Shown: positions 5,585 to 14,209, counted from the stretch's first letter. The stretch: DNA of 36,792 nucleotides from Candidatus Ornithomonoglobus merdipullorum (GCA_018714695.1 DVNB01000075.1:1-36792), one strand, 5' to 3'. Translations and numbers: made by a program. The notes: generated from the letters alone by a model not told the origin.

Positions 5585-7855
5585 ATGCAACCTGACACAC
5601 ACAAGCCGCGAAAGCCGAAAAAATCCGCGGCAAAGACCATACCACAGATATTAAAAGACAATATCTGCACACTTTTCAACCTGCTCAACTTCATTATAGC
5701 GGTGGCATTGGCGCTTGTCGGCGCATGGTCGAACCTGCTGTTCTTCCTTATAATTGCGCTCAATACCGCAATAGGCATAGTACAGGAGATCAAGGCGAAA
5801 AGACTTATCGAAAAGCTTACGCTGCTCTCCACATCTGCGGTAACGATAATCAAGGACGGCAAAGAAGTGCAGATCATGCCGGACGACGCCGAAAAGGGCG
5901 ATACGCTGCTTCTGCACAGCGGCGAGGTCATCTGCGCCGACAGCGTTATGCTTGACGGCTATGCCGAAGTCAATGAGGCGATACTCACAGGCGAATCCGA
6001 ACCTGTTATAAAAAAGCCGGGCGACAAGCTGCTTTCGGGAAGTACGGTCATAGCCGGAAAATGCACGGCAAAGATCACCTCCTCAAACGAGGACAGCTAT
6101 GCCAATAAGCTCGTTGAAGAGGTGAAGAAGGCTAAATCGGCAAAATCCGAGCTTATGCGCTCGATGCGTAAAGTCACGAAGTTCACCGGCTTCATAATAA
6201 TCCCGGTAGGTATCATAATGTTCATACAGGCGCTTCTCATACGCGATAATGTGATGTATGATTCTGTCGTATCCACCTCAGCAGCGCTGCTGGGAATGCT
6301 CCCGAAGGGACTTGTACTGCTCATAACCATAGGTCTTGCGGCAGGTGTAATAAAGCTTTCAAAGAAGAACATCCTCGTACAGGATCTGTTCTCACTTGAG
6401 AACCTCGCGCACTGTGATATGATATGTCTTGACAAAACGGGCACGATAACCGAAGGTAAGATGGCAGTCGAAAAGATAGTGCCGATAGACGGCGGTGACA
6501 CAGAGCTCGTGACAAAGCTCATGAGTACATACGTGCACCATACGACCGATAATAACTCTACCTTCTATGCGCTGAAGGATCGCTTCGAGGGCGGCAAAAG
6601 CTTTGAGTCAAGCTCGACAATTCCGTTCTCCTCCGACAGAAAGTGGAGCGCGGTGGTTCTTGCCGACGGAAGAACAATGGTCATGGGAGCATATGAAAAG
6701 CTCGGCAGAGGCGAGATGCCTAAGGCGCTGAGAGCGGAGGCGGAAAGCGGAAAACGAGTGCTAGTTGTGGGCCTTGCGGACGAAATATCCTCCAACTCGG
6801 TCGATCCTGCAAAAGTAAAGCTCCTTGCGGCGGTAATACTCACCGATCCCATACGCAAAAATGCCCAGGAGACGATACAATACTTCTACAAACAGGGTGT
6901 TGACGTAAAGGTCATATCAGGTGACGATCCCACCACCGTTGCCGCAGTGGCAAAAAGAGCAGGGATAAAGAACGCTCATATGGCTGTCGATATGACGAAG
7001 ATAAGAGATGACGAGATAGAAGAGGCGGCGCAAAAATATACCGTATTCGGCAGAGTTACTCCGAACCAGAAAAAGCTGTTGGTATCCGCGATGCAGAAAG
7101 CGGGCCGCAACGTAGCAATGACCGGCGACGGCGTAAACGATCTGCTCGCAATGAAGCAGGCAAACTGCTCAATAGCTGTCGGACAGGGCAGCGACGCAGC
7201 AAGACAGACAGCGCAGCTGGTGCTTCTTGACTCCGACTTCTCTGTTTTGAGAAACGTAATTGCCGAAGGACGAAGAGTTATAAACAATCTCACCAAATCG
7301 GCAGGCGTGTTCTTCATAAAGACAATATATTCAGTGCTCATAAGTATTCTCTGCATCATCCTGAACACGGAATTCCCGTTCATACCGCTGCAGATAACGC
7401 TTATAGACGCTGTAATAGAGGGCTTCCCTGCATTCTTCATGTCGTTCCAGCAGAACGACAAGCAGGTGCACGGCACATTCCTAAGCAACGCCCTGCGGTC
7501 TGCGATGCCTAACGCTCTCGCGATACTCGTAAGCTACATAGTTCTGTATGTGCTAAGCTTCCGGATGAATATATCCGACTCGCAGGTATCGCTCATAATC
7601 TACCTCACGGTAGGCGCGGTAAGCCTGTTAGGAGTTGTAAAGGCAAGCCTTCCGTTCAACCTGTTCAGGTTCGCGCTCGCAGTGATATCTATCGTAGGCT
7701 TCACAGCGGCGATACTGCTGTTTGCATCGTTCCTGGAGCTCCCCGCCCCGGAGCCGCAGAACGTGCCGGTAATGGCAGGCATAATAATACTCGGTCTCGT
7801 TGTAACACTCATCCTCGATATACCGAGGATGGTAAAGGCGATTAAAAACAGATAA
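5585..7855 (+). CDS. P-type cation-transporting ATPase
   Basis: The 756-aa protein is a P2-like P-type ATPase. Visible elements are the actuator TGES (135-138), the M4 region (about 235-255), the phosphorylation motif DKTGTIT (D283), the hinge TGDGVNDLLAMK (D515, D519) and six C-terminal membrane helices (about 570-750). It starts about 20 residues before the M1/M2 pair. It resembles the CtpE-like group of Firmicutes and actinobacteria rather than heavy-metal pumps, since there is no CPC and no N-terminal metal domain. M4 reads LPKGL (K241), where calcium pumps have an acidic PEGL, so the ion cannot be assigned. Start ATG at 5585 follows AAAAGGAG. It is flanked by its own promoter and a strong terminator. 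Confidence 0.92.
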   Translation: MQPDTHKPRKPKKSAAKTIPQILKDNICTLFNLLNFIIAVALALVGAWSNLLFFLIIALNTAIGIVQEIKAKRLIEKLTLLSTSAVTIIKDGKEVQIMPDDAEKGDTLLLHSGEVICADSVMLDGYAEVNEAILTGESEPVIKKPGDKLLSGSTVIAGKCTAKITSSNEDSYANKLVEEVKKAKSAKSELMRSMRKVTKFTGFIIIPVGIIMFIQALLIRDNVMYDSVVSTSAALLGMLPKGLVLLITIGLAAGVIKLSKKNILVQDLFSLENLAHCDMICLDKTGTITEGKMAVEKIVPIDGGDTELVTKLMSTYVHHTTDNNSTFYALKDRFEGGKSFESSSTIPFSSDRKWSAVVLADGRTMVMGAYEKLGRGEMPKALRAEAESGKRVLVVGLADEISSNSVDPAKVKLLAAVILTDPIRKNAQETIQYFYKQGVDVKVISGDDPTTVAAVAKRAGIKNAHMAVDMTKIRDDEIEEAAQKYTVFGRVTPNQKKLLVSAMQKAGRNVAMTGDGVNDLLAMKQANCSIAVGQGSDAARQTAQLVLLDSDFSVLRNVIAEGRRVINNLTKSAGVFFIKTIYSVLISILCIILNTEFPFIPLQITLIDAVIEGFPAFFMSFQQNDKQVHGTFLSNALRSAMPNALAILVSYIVLYVLSFRMNISDSQVSLIIYLTVGAVSLLGVVKASLPFNLFRFALAVISIVGFTAAILLFASFLELPAPEPQNVPVMAGIIILGLVVTLILDIPRMVKAIKNR

Positions 7856-7867
7856 TGATATGAATAT

Positions 7868-7900
7868 AATAACGGCGCGAAAAATATTCGCGCCGTTATT
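7868..7900. terminator. Bidirectional terminator between ATPase and HepT-like gene
   Basis: A perfect 14-bp stem (AATAACGGCGCGAA and its complement) with a 5-nt loop sits between the convergent ATPase and HepT-like/ruvC genes. A/T-rich ends on both sides fit termination in both directions. Confidence 0.8.
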
Positions 7901-7907
7901 ACATTGT

Positions 7908-8201
7908 TTACGGAATATGTTTACGCAGCTCTTGCCTTAGTTTAGGCAAGTCATCTTTTATCGTATCCCATACAATCTGCATATCCACACCGGAATAACC
8001 ATGTACTATCCTATTTCTCATGCCATACAACAGTTTCCACGGTATTGTTGATATCTCATCCTTTGCTTCATCTGTAAGCGATGTTTTAGTCAATTCCCCT
8101 GTTTGCATCAAATTAAATACACACGCCTCTGCACGCATCGAACTATTTGGGAAATCCGCTGTCCACAAGAATATCAATATCATAATATATATAATCAACA
8201 C
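7908..8201 (-). CDS. HepT-like (DUF86) protein, N-terminally shortened, orphan
   Basis: The 97-aa ORF keeps the HepT/DUF86 core: EACVFNLMQTGEL, the IPWK motif, then MRNRIVHGY, which contains the RX4HXY active motif (R62, H67, Y69) of HepT RNase toxins, and VWDTIKDDLPKLR. Usual members are about 110-115 aa; the first helix is abbreviated here and about ten residues seem missing near residue 15. No MntA-type nucleotidyltransferase antitoxin gene is adjacent: ruvC ends one base before this GTG start. It could be a decaying remnant or a still-active orphan. The start codon is uncertain (GTG 8201 or ATG 8183). Confidence 0.65.
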   Translation of the reverse strand: MLIIYIMILIFLWTADFPNSSMRAEACVFNLMQTGELTKTSLTDEAKDEISTIPWKLLYGMRNRIVHGYSGVDMQIVWDTIKDDLPKLRQELRKHIP

Positions 8202-8202
8202 C

Positions 8203-8715
8203 TCACCGCACGCCGTTGAGACCGAGCAAATTGTTCATCTTGCTTGAATGTGCGTGGCATATAGCGAGCGCGAGTGCGTCGGCGGCATCGTCCGGCTTAG
8301 GGATCACATTCAATCCCAGAAGCGTCTTTACCATCTGCTGTATCTGCCCCTTCTGCGCCCTGCCGTAGCCGGTCACGCTCTGCTTCACCTGCAAAGGGGT
8401 GTATTCGTACACCGGCACATTTGCGTTCTTTACAGCCACAAGTATGACTCCCCTCGCCTGTGCCACGTTTATCGCCGTTTTCTGATTGGAGTTAAAGAAC
8501 AGCTCCTCAACAGCCACCGCGTCAGGCTTGTATTTTTCAAGATAAAGCGTAAGCTCGTCATAGATCTTCTTTAATCTGTCCACCGTGGACATCCCTGCAG
8601 GTGTCGTTATTGCTCCGTATTCGAGCGTCCTGAATCTGTTTCCTATATAATCGACCGCGCCTATACCGACTATCGCATAGCCCGGGTCTATCCCTATGAT
8701 CCTCAATCTGTTCAT
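8203..8715 (-). CDS. ruvC: Holliday junction resolvase RuvC
   Basis: The 170-aa protein has the RuvC catalytic tetrad: D10 (IIGIDPG), E70 (AVEELFF), D143 and D146 (DDAADALALAICHAH). It resolves Holliday junctions with RuvAB, which are not encoded nearby. Start is not certain. ATG at 8715 directly abuts the GGAAGG Shine-Dalgarno, whereas TTG at 8706 lies 9 nt from it and would give an N-terminus like that of other RuvC proteins (RIIGIDPG). ATG is reported because it is conventional. It has its own promoter (8813-8841). Confidence 0.95.
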   Translation of the reverse strand: MNRLRIIGIDPGYAIVGIGAVDYIGNRFRTLEYGAITTPAGMSTVDRLKKIYDELTLYLEKYKPDAVAVEELFFNSNQKTAINVAQARGVILVAVKNANVPVYEYTPLQVKQSVTGYGRAQKGQIQQMVKTLLGLNVIPKPDDAADALALAICHAHSSKMNNLLGLNGVR

Positions 8716-8772
8716 CCTTCCAATATACAGTCGTTTGCCTCTTGACAACCGCCGCTCTTTGCTTTTTATCCG

Positions 8773-8806
8773 GGGTGATCGTCACCCTAACAGCTCTATG
8801 GCTGTT
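8773..8806 (-). promoter_or_regulatory. Twin dyads in the ruvC leader
   Basis: GGGTGA-TCG-TCACCC (8773-8787) and AACAGC-N6-GCTGTT (8789-8806) are adjacent perfect inverted repeats at the start of the ruvC transcript. They may be an operator at +1 or a structured leader. No known binding motif is claimed. Confidence 0.4.
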
Positions 8807-8812
8807 GTGATA

Positions 8813-8841
8813 ATTATATCATAACAGCCTCTCAAAATCAA
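8813..8841 (-). promoter_or_regulatory. Promoter of ruvC
   Basis: Minus strand TTGATT (8841-8836), 17-bp spacer, TATAAT (8818-8813), extended by TGA immediately upstream of the -10. Confidence 0.75.
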
Positions 8842-8858
8842 GAGCATTGTCCCGCTAA

Positions 8859-8894
8859 TGCATAATCATTCATTATTTTGCATAATAATTCATT
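8859..8894 (+). promoter_or_regulatory. Tandem ARG-box-like operators (ArgR/AhrC)
   Basis: TGCATAATCATTCATT (8859-8874) and TGCATAATAATTCATT (8879-8894) are nearly identical and repeat every 20 bp. Each resembles the partly palindromic 18-bp ARG box (TGAAT-N4-ATTCA type), and paired boxes with 2-3 bp between them are typical for ArgR hexamers. They lie upstream of argG, which is consistent with arginine control. No argR gene is in the window. Confidence 0.65.
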
Positions 8895-8926
8895 GATATA
8901 TCTGCATATTTATATAAAATTAACTA

Positions 8927-8955
8927 TTGAATATTCCGTGAAAATATTGTATAAT
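8927..8955 (+). promoter_or_regulatory. Promoter of argG
   Basis: TTGAAT (8927-8932), 17-bp spacer, TATAAT (8950-8955). The ARG-box-like pair is centred about 50 bp upstream of the -35. Confidence 0.8.
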
Positions 8956-9018
8956 AGGTGTATACTAAAAAACAGGTACGGTAAGACCGTTCCGGTATTT
9001 TGAAAGGAATGAATTATT

Positions 9019-10239
9019 TTGGCTAAGGATAAGGTTGTATTGGCATATTCCGGCGGACTTGATACTTCTATCATAATCCACTGGCTTAAGGAGACATATG
9101 ACTATGACGTTGTATGCGTATGCGGAGACGTAGGTCAGGGCAAGGAGACAGACGGTCTCGAGGAGAGAGCAAAGCGCACAGGCGCGCTCAAGTGCTATAT
9201 AGTTGATCTACGTGACGATTACGTTAAGGATTACATATTTCCGACACTCAAGGCGGGCGCGGTATACGAGGGCAAGTATCTTCTCGGCACATCGCACGCT
9301 CGTCCGATAATCGCAAAGGCGCTCGTTGATATCGCTCACAAGGAAGGCGCGGTAGCTATCTGCCACGGCGCAACAGGCAAGGGAAACGATCAGGTTCGTT
9401 TCGAGCTTTCAATAAAGGCTCTCGATCCGTCGCTTAAGATAATCGCTCCGTGGAGAGAGTGGGATATAAAGTCGCGTGAGGACGCTGTGGATTACGCGGA
9501 GAAGAACCACATAGAGTGCCCTGTAACAAAGAAGGACCTCTATTCGCGTGACAGAAACATCTGGCATATCAGCCATGAGGGTATGGATCTTGAGGATCCA
9601 TGGAACGAGCCGCAGTATGACTCGCTCTTAAAGCTCGGCGTATCTCCGGAAAAGGCTCCGGATGAAGCTGAATATGTGACCATCGGCTTTGAAGCCGGTA
9701 TACCGGTATCGGTAAACGGCGAGAAAATGGATCCGAGACCGCTCGTTGAAAAGCTCAACGAACTCGGCGGCAAGCACGGAGTAGGTATCGCGGACATCGT
9801 TGAGGACAGACTTGTAGGAATGAAGTCGAGAGGCGTATACGAGACACCGGGCGGCACGATACTTTACACCGCTATACAGGAGCTCGAATACCTCTGCCTC
9901 GACCGTGATACGCAGTCGTTCAAGCGCCAGAGCGCCATAAAGTTTTCGGAGCTCGTTTACGACGGAAAGTGGTTCACACCGTTGCGTGAATCGATGTCGG
10001 CAATGTTCGACGAGATGGAGAAGTACGTTACCGGTGAAGTTCGCCTCAAGCTCTACAAGGGCAACTGCACCCCGGCAGGCGCTAAGTCACCGTACTCGCT
10101 CTACAACGAGGAGATCGCATCCTTCGGCGACAGCCATGAGCTTTATAGCCACAAGGACAGCGCAGGCTTCATAAACCTGTTCGGACTCCCGCTCAAGGTC
10201 CGCGCTATGATGAAGGAAAGAAACGGCATCAAGGATTGA
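9019..10239 (+). CDS. argG: Argininosuccinate synthase
   Basis: The 406-aa protein (family size about 400) joins citrulline and aspartate using ATP in arginine synthesis. It has the PP-loop AYSGGLDTS near the N-terminus, [14 protein letters not shown] and the [11 protein letters not shown] region. The start is TTG at 9019, which gives the family N-terminus [20 protein letters not shown] lies about 10 nt upstream. A five-codon ATG reading frame (9009-9026) overlaps the start in another frame and could modulate initiation. argH does not follow; a terminator comes directly after, so the gene is monocistronic, probably under ArgR control. Confidence 0.97.
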   Translation: MAKDKVVLAYSGGLDTSIIIHWLKETYDYDVVCVCGDVGQGKETDGLEERAKRTGALKCYIVDLRDDYVKDYIFPTLKAGAVYEGKYLLGTSHARPIIAKALVDIAHKEGAVAICHGATGKGNDQVRFELSIKALDPSLKIIAPWREWDIKSREDAVDYAEKNHIECPVTKKDLYSRDRNIWHISHEGMDLEDPWNEPQYDSLLKLGVSPEKAPDEAEYVTIGFEAGIPVSVNGEKMDPRPLVEKLNELGGKHGVGIADIVEDRLVGMKSRGVYETPGGTILYTAIQELEYLCLDRDTQSFKRQSAIKFSELVYDGKWFTPLRESMSAMFDEMEKYVTGEVRLKLYKGNCTPAGAKSPYSLYNEEIASFGDSHELYSHKDSAGFINLFGLPLKVRAMMKERNGIKD

Positions 10240-10248
10240 TAAAAAACA

Positions 10249-10286
10249 CCCCCGCCAAAGCTCTGCTTTGCCGGGGGCATTTTTTA
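10249..10286 (+). terminator. Terminator of argG
   Basis: CCCCCG-N-CAAAGC pairs with GCTTTG-N-CGGGGG (one mismatch, 3-nt loop), followed by CATTTTTTATT. The convergent lyase gene ends just beyond it. Confidence 0.85.
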
Positions 10287-10297
10287 TTCATCACTCG

Positions 10298-13003
10298 TCA
10301 ATTTTCGATCTGTCTCGTAAGCATCAGCGCCGCCTGTGCTCTTGTTACATTTTCACGCGGCATCAGCTCAGTATCCGTCACGCCGCTCATGATACCGCTC
10401 TCTACCGCCGCACCTACAGCCTCAACGGCATAATCCGCAATATCACCAGCATCAGTGAATCCGTCAAGCTCAGCGGTCTCCACCGTCTCCGGGGCCTCGT
10501 ATCTCAAAAGCATAACCGCAAGATCCTGCCTTGTTACCGGCGCGTCGGGCGCAAATGCCGTTTCTGTTATGCCGTTCACTATCCCGTTTTCCACAGCCCA
10601 TACGAGCGCGTCCTCATACCATGCGCCGTCCGGCACGTCGGCAAATGCCGCCGTTCCGCTCACCTCAGGCTCGCCTGCCATGCGGTAGAGCGTCGACACG
10701 AGCATTGCTCTTGAGAATGTTCCGTCCGGAACAAACTCCGTCTCACTGACACCGTTCATCAGACCGTTTTCGAACGCGCTGCGCACTCCGTCATAATACC
10801 ATGCTGTGACAGGCACATCATTAAACTGCTGCGGAAGCTCCACAGGCTCGATAACCACATGCGCATCCTCCTGCGGCATACCGAACGCCACCGCAACCTC
10901 CGTATCACTTCCCGAATACTCGATATCACGGTTGATGTCAAGTCTCTCGCCGTTTACTGTCACCGTTGCATCCTTAAGCGTGTAGCCCTCGTCTGCATGT
11001 ACATTTATCGTCACAAGATCAGAGAATGCAGCCGTGCTGTTTTCAGTATCATAGGTGCAGTTTACACCTTCAATGCTGACATTGTGCTGCGTATCCTTCT
11101 GCGTGAATTGCGCGTCAGCATCGGCGGGAGTGAAGAACAGGTCTACCCAGCCGATCCAATCCTGCGCCGTGCTCGTTCCGTATTTTGCCGCGCGCCCCAT
11201 GCTCAGATACTTTGTGTCCTCATTTGTGTCCATATCCTCCCTGCCAAGATAATATCTGTAATAGATATATGCCAAGCCCGCAACATTATCTATATTCCCG
11301 ACAGAGCTGTACTGCTTGTTTATCTCGCTGTATATCTGACCATCCGTTTCGTATATCGGTATCCATTCGATCTCGTATCCCTCGTTGTACTTAAAGCAGA
11401 GATTTACTGTCTTCATTATTCTTTCGTCAAGATAATCCCATATATACACAGCGTCATCAGCCGTTGAAACGGCGCCGGTCTCGTTATCCACCTTTGTGCC
11501 CTGCAGCCATGTCATCATCGCAAATATCGATGACGCTGCAACGTCACAGTATGAGTGTCCCTGATCGCGCCCCATTTCGGCAAGCTGAAGATTGGGCTCG
11601 GTCGGCTCACCCGTTTCGGCATTGAAAGTGACCTCACGGAACAAATATTTTATCGCTCCCGAGCGGTTCAGGTTGCATGAAGAATGATCGCAGCCCTCTA
11701 TGTCGCAGTATTCCGGGTTTGTCGTTCCCCGGAGCACTCCGGTGTTGTAGATCGTTTCGTCATTGTTGTATATGCCGACAGCTGTCTGCGCCATCACGCA
11801 CATAAGATGCTGATTCATCCAGTGACTGTATCTGTCCCACTTTGAACGCGTAAGCTCAATAAAATTCTGCATATATCCCTCATATTCATCATCCCATGCA
11901 AGACTTTCATCCTGTACAGAGGAATACTTCAGCATTTCCGCCGCAGCGCAGAGCTTATATGCGATAAGCGAATAGCCTATCTGCTCATCATATACAAGCC
12001 CCAGTGATCTCATACTTCCGAATGCCTCTATTATATCGAGCGCGTTCTGTCTGAACTGTCCGTTGCCGGTTATAAGATACATGGCAGCCTGATAAAACGC
12101 CGTGTCGGCATCCTTCCGTGTATAGTTCATGATATTTTTCTCAGGACTGTCTGCATATATTCCATCGCCGATCTCCATATATACATCCTCTGTCTTGTCT
12201 ATATACACCAGCGGGTCCAAAGACGCCTCGTTCGTCTTTATCATGCTTTGATAATTTTCGTACCACGGATCTTCGCCTGCTCGCACCTTCGAGACCATTG
12301 TGTCAAGCATGGTCTTGTTCAGCAGCACTCCCGGATGCTCAAACTCCGTCTCGCCCGATGTGATAGTTTCAGTACGGATCTCCGGTATATAATCCGTCAT
12401 GATCTCCTCCGCCTCAGCCGAAGGCTCACTGTATGTACTTTCATCAGCAGATACACCATCAAAGGTGCAGTAGCAGTATTTCTCGTCGCCTTCCCATGCG
12501 CCGTTGTCGTCATATTGATTCACCTCATAATACCCGGCAAGCTCTATACCGAAGGTATCCTCTTCGCTGCTTTCAACATATTCCGCAACAGCATCCGTTA
12601 TGTCTATCTTCTGTTCCTCTGTCCCGTTTCCGTTCAGAGTGAACTCGATGTACTCCTCCGGTTTTGCGTTCACACCCGTCTCGCCATCGATCGATACTAT
12701 CCTGTAATACGCCTTGTCATACTCTCTTTCGCCCGACTCGTTCTCTCCCCAAGCCTGACCCTTTTCACGTCTCAGATTCAGCTCAACCTTTGTGTACTCG
12801 CCCTCCGGCATCGTGAAGTTCAGATATGTGGTCCTTCCTCTGCCGACAACTATCGTTCCCGCAACATACATCCCGCTCTGGAACATACGTATCTTATCGC
12901 AGGCAATATCAGCACGGGTCTCCTCCGCCGAAACTATCGGCATAACTAACGCGGCCGTCACAGCTGCCATGATGAGCGATACAGTCCTTTTTAATGATCT
13001 CAT
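10298..13003 (-). CDS. Secreted SLH-anchored polysaccharide lyase (alginate-lyase-like)
   Basis: The 901-aa protein has a signal peptide (MRSLKRTVSLIMAAV..., cleavage likely after IVSA near residue 26). Residues about 30-185 form a beta-rich, probably carbohydrate-binding domain. Residues about 220-625 are an (alpha/alpha) toroid of the alginate-lyase superfamily: HPGVLLNKTMLDTM...AGEDPW, HWMNQHLM and EMGRDQGHSY with probable catalytic His/Tyr. Then come a beta-rich linker domain (640-720) and three SLH domains (about 725-900). It should cleave a uronic-acid polymer at the cell surface; the substrate is not determined. Start: ATG at 13003, 8 nt from AAGGAG; the GTG at 13012 is too close. SLH attachment normally needs CsaB-pyruvylated wall polysaccharide, and a CsaB gene lies at 33156-35393. 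Confidence 0.85.
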   Translation of the reverse strand: MRSLKRTVSLIMAAVTAALVMPIVSAEETRADIACDKIRMFQSGMYVAGTIVVGRGRTTYLNFTMPEGEYTKVELNLRREKGQAWGENESGEREYDKAYYRIVSIDGETGVNAKPEEYIEFTLNGNGTEEQKIDITDAVAEYVESSEEDTFGIELAGYYEVNQYDDNGAWEGDEKYCYCTFDGVSADESTYSEPSAEAEEIMTDYIPEIRTETITSGETEFEHPGVLLNKTMLDTMVSKVRAGEDPWYENYQSMIKTNEASLDPLVYIDKTEDVYMEIGDGIYADSPEKNIMNYTRKDADTAFYQAAMYLITGNGQFRQNALDIIEAFGSMRSLGLVYDEQIGYSLIAYKLCAAAEMLKYSSVQDESLAWDDEYEGYMQNFIELTRSKWDRYSHWMNQHLMCVMAQTAVGIYNNDETIYNTGVLRGTTNPEYCDIEGCDHSSCNLNRSGAIKYLFREVTFNAETGEPTEPNLQLAEMGRDQGHSYCDVAASSIFAMMTWLQGTKVDNETGAVSTADDAVYIWDYLDERIMKTVNLCFKYNEGYEIEWIPIYETDGQIYSEINKQYSSVGNIDNVAGLAYIYYRYYLGREDMDTNEDTKYLSMGRAAKYGTSTAQDWIGWVDLFFTPADADAQFTQKDTQHNVSIEGVNCTYDTENSTAAFSDLVTINVHADEGYTLKDATVTVNGERLDINRDIEYSGSDTEVAVAFGMPQEDAHVVIEPVELPQQFNDVPVTAWYYDGVRSAFENGLMNGVSETEFVPDGTFSRAMLVSTLYRMAGEPEVSGTAAFADVPDGAWYEDALVWAVENGIVNGITETAFAPDAPVTRQDLAVMLLRYEAPETVETAELDGFTDAGDIADYAVEAVGAAVESGIMSGVTDTELMPRENVTRAQAALMLTRQIEN

Positions 13004-13041
13004 GGTATTCACTCCTTGTTTTTATTTCATATCGCTCTCCC

Positions 13042-13070
13042 ATTATATCAAAATCCTTATAGGGTTTCAA
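13042..13070 (-). promoter_or_regulatory. Promoter of the lyase gene
   Basis: Minus strand TTGAAA (13070-13065), 17-bp spacer, TATAAT (13047-13042), with extended TGA. Confidence 0.8.
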
Positions 13071-13090
13071 CATAGTTTTTATAAGGATTT
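13051..13090 (-). promoter_or_regulatory. Inverted repeat flanking the lyase -35 box
   Basis: AAATCCTTATA (13051-13061) and TATAAGGATTT (13080-13090) are perfect 11-bp inverted copies 29 bp centre to centre, one in the promoter spacer and one just upstream of the -35. This looks like a two-half-site operator for substrate control of the lyase. The regulator is unknown. Confidence 0.5.
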
Positions 13091-13109
13091 GTTTGATTTT
13101 TATCACTAC

Positions 13110-13138
13110 TTGTTAAATCGTAAAAATTATGATAAAAT
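13110..13138 (+). promoter_or_regulatory. Promoter of the DUF89 gene
   Basis: TTGTTA (13110-13115), 17-bp spacer, TAAAAT (13133-13138) with extended TGA. It is divergent from the lyase promoter. Confidence 0.65.
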
Positions 13139-13173
13139 AATATAGATCAAAAAAATGAAACAAGGTGACCTAA

Positions 13174-14079
13174 ATGAACAAAAATACAAAACCGATAAGA
13201 CTCAATCCCGAATGTGTGAGCTGTCTTATAAAAAAGCAGATAGATAATTATCCGCACTGGATAACAGCGGACAAGCGTATGGACTACATGCAAAGTCTGC
13301 TGCGCACAGTATCCGATGCACCCAAGACTATGAGTGCACCGGAAATAATGGACAGTATCTATAAGCTGCGCCGGAAATGCTTCGGTCCGCTCAAGGATTA
13401 TACCAAAATAAAACACTACTTCAACGAACTTATGCTGGATATTCTGCCAAAGCTGTCTTTGGAGCTTGAACTCTCCGCAGAGCCGCTAATTGATGCGGTA
13501 CGCTATGCTATGACCGGCAATTTTATCGATTTTGCCGCCATGGACAAAGTTGACGAGGGCAAGCTCGCCGGTTTTCTCACTGACGCTAAGAACATACCGA
13601 TAGACGAACAGGAATATACAGCGCTTAAAAACGACATCGCAAATGGAAAACGCCTCGTGTACCTCACCGACAACTGCGGCGAGATTGTGCTTGATAAACT
13701 GCTTATATCCGTTATACGCAAAATCAATCCGGAGCTTGATATAACAATCATCGTCAGAGGACATGATGTCGTAAACGATGCAACACTTGAAGATGCAGAG
13801 CAGATCGGACTTACGGACGAGCTTACCGTTATCGGAAACGGAAGTACAGTCGCGGGAACGTGTCTTGACCTTATCTCAACCGAGGCAAAAGCCGCAATAG
13901 AGAGCGCGGACATCATCATATCCAAGGGACAGGGCAATTTTGAGACACTGCACAAGTGCGGGCTAAACGTATACTACATATTCATGTGCAAATGTGATAT
14001 GTTCGCAAGGCGGTTCAATGTACCGCTCTACCGCGGTATCCTGATAAACGACAGTTCCGTCCGCAGGCTGCTCAGCTGA
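13174..14079 (+). CDS. DUF89 / ARMT1-like damage-control phosphatase
   Basis: The 301-aa protein has the DUF89 pattern: an N-terminal CxxC (C14, C17), a helical cap, then YLTDNCGEIVLDKLL (D166, N167), RGHDVVNDATLEDA (N201, D202), SKGQGNFETL and IFMCKCD near the end. Family members are metal-dependent phosphatases that act on damaged or excess sugar phosphates, e.g. fructose-1-phosphate; the substrate of this subgroup is not settled. ATG at 13174 follows AAGGTGA. The gene has its own promoter and no partner. The neighbouring carbohydrate genes fit a sugar-phosphate housekeeping role, which is an inference. Confidence 0.85.
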   Translation: MNKNTKPIRLNPECVSCLIKKQIDNYPHWITADKRMDYMQSLLRTVSDAPKTMSAPEIMDSIYKLRRKCFGPLKDYTKIKHYFNELMLDILPKLSLELELSAEPLIDAVRYAMTGNFIDFAAMDKVDEGKLAGFLTDAKNIPIDEQEYTALKNDIANGKRLVYLTDNCGEIVLDKLLISVIRKINPELDITIIVRGHDVVNDATLEDAEQIGLTDELTVIGNGSTVAGTCLDLISTEAKAAIESADIIISKGQGNFETLHKCGLNVYYIFMCKCDMFARRFNVPLYRGILINDSSVRRLLS

Positions 14080-14180
14080 GCAGCCGCAGACGCAATTCCG
14101 GCATCATTTCCTTAACAGCCACTCCAATGCGTTCACACGCCTTATTCCTTCATAATCCGCAAATTTTTGTCTAAAAGCTA

Positions 14181-14209
14181 TTGACAATCGGTTATTGTTG
14201 TAATATAAT
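14181..14209 (+). promoter_or_regulatory. Promoter of ileS
   Basis: TTGACA (14181-14186), 17-bp spacer, TATAAT (14204-14209). The start near 14216 gives a leader of about 370 nt; a small hairpin (CAGCGG-TTGT-CCGCTG, 14223-14238) precedes the T-box. Confidence 0.88.

Noticed and set aside
12248-12949. Plus-strand 233-codon ORF inside the lyase gene
   Set aside because: Antisense to the signal-peptide and carbohydrate-binding region of the lyase; no Shine-Dalgarno or domain.
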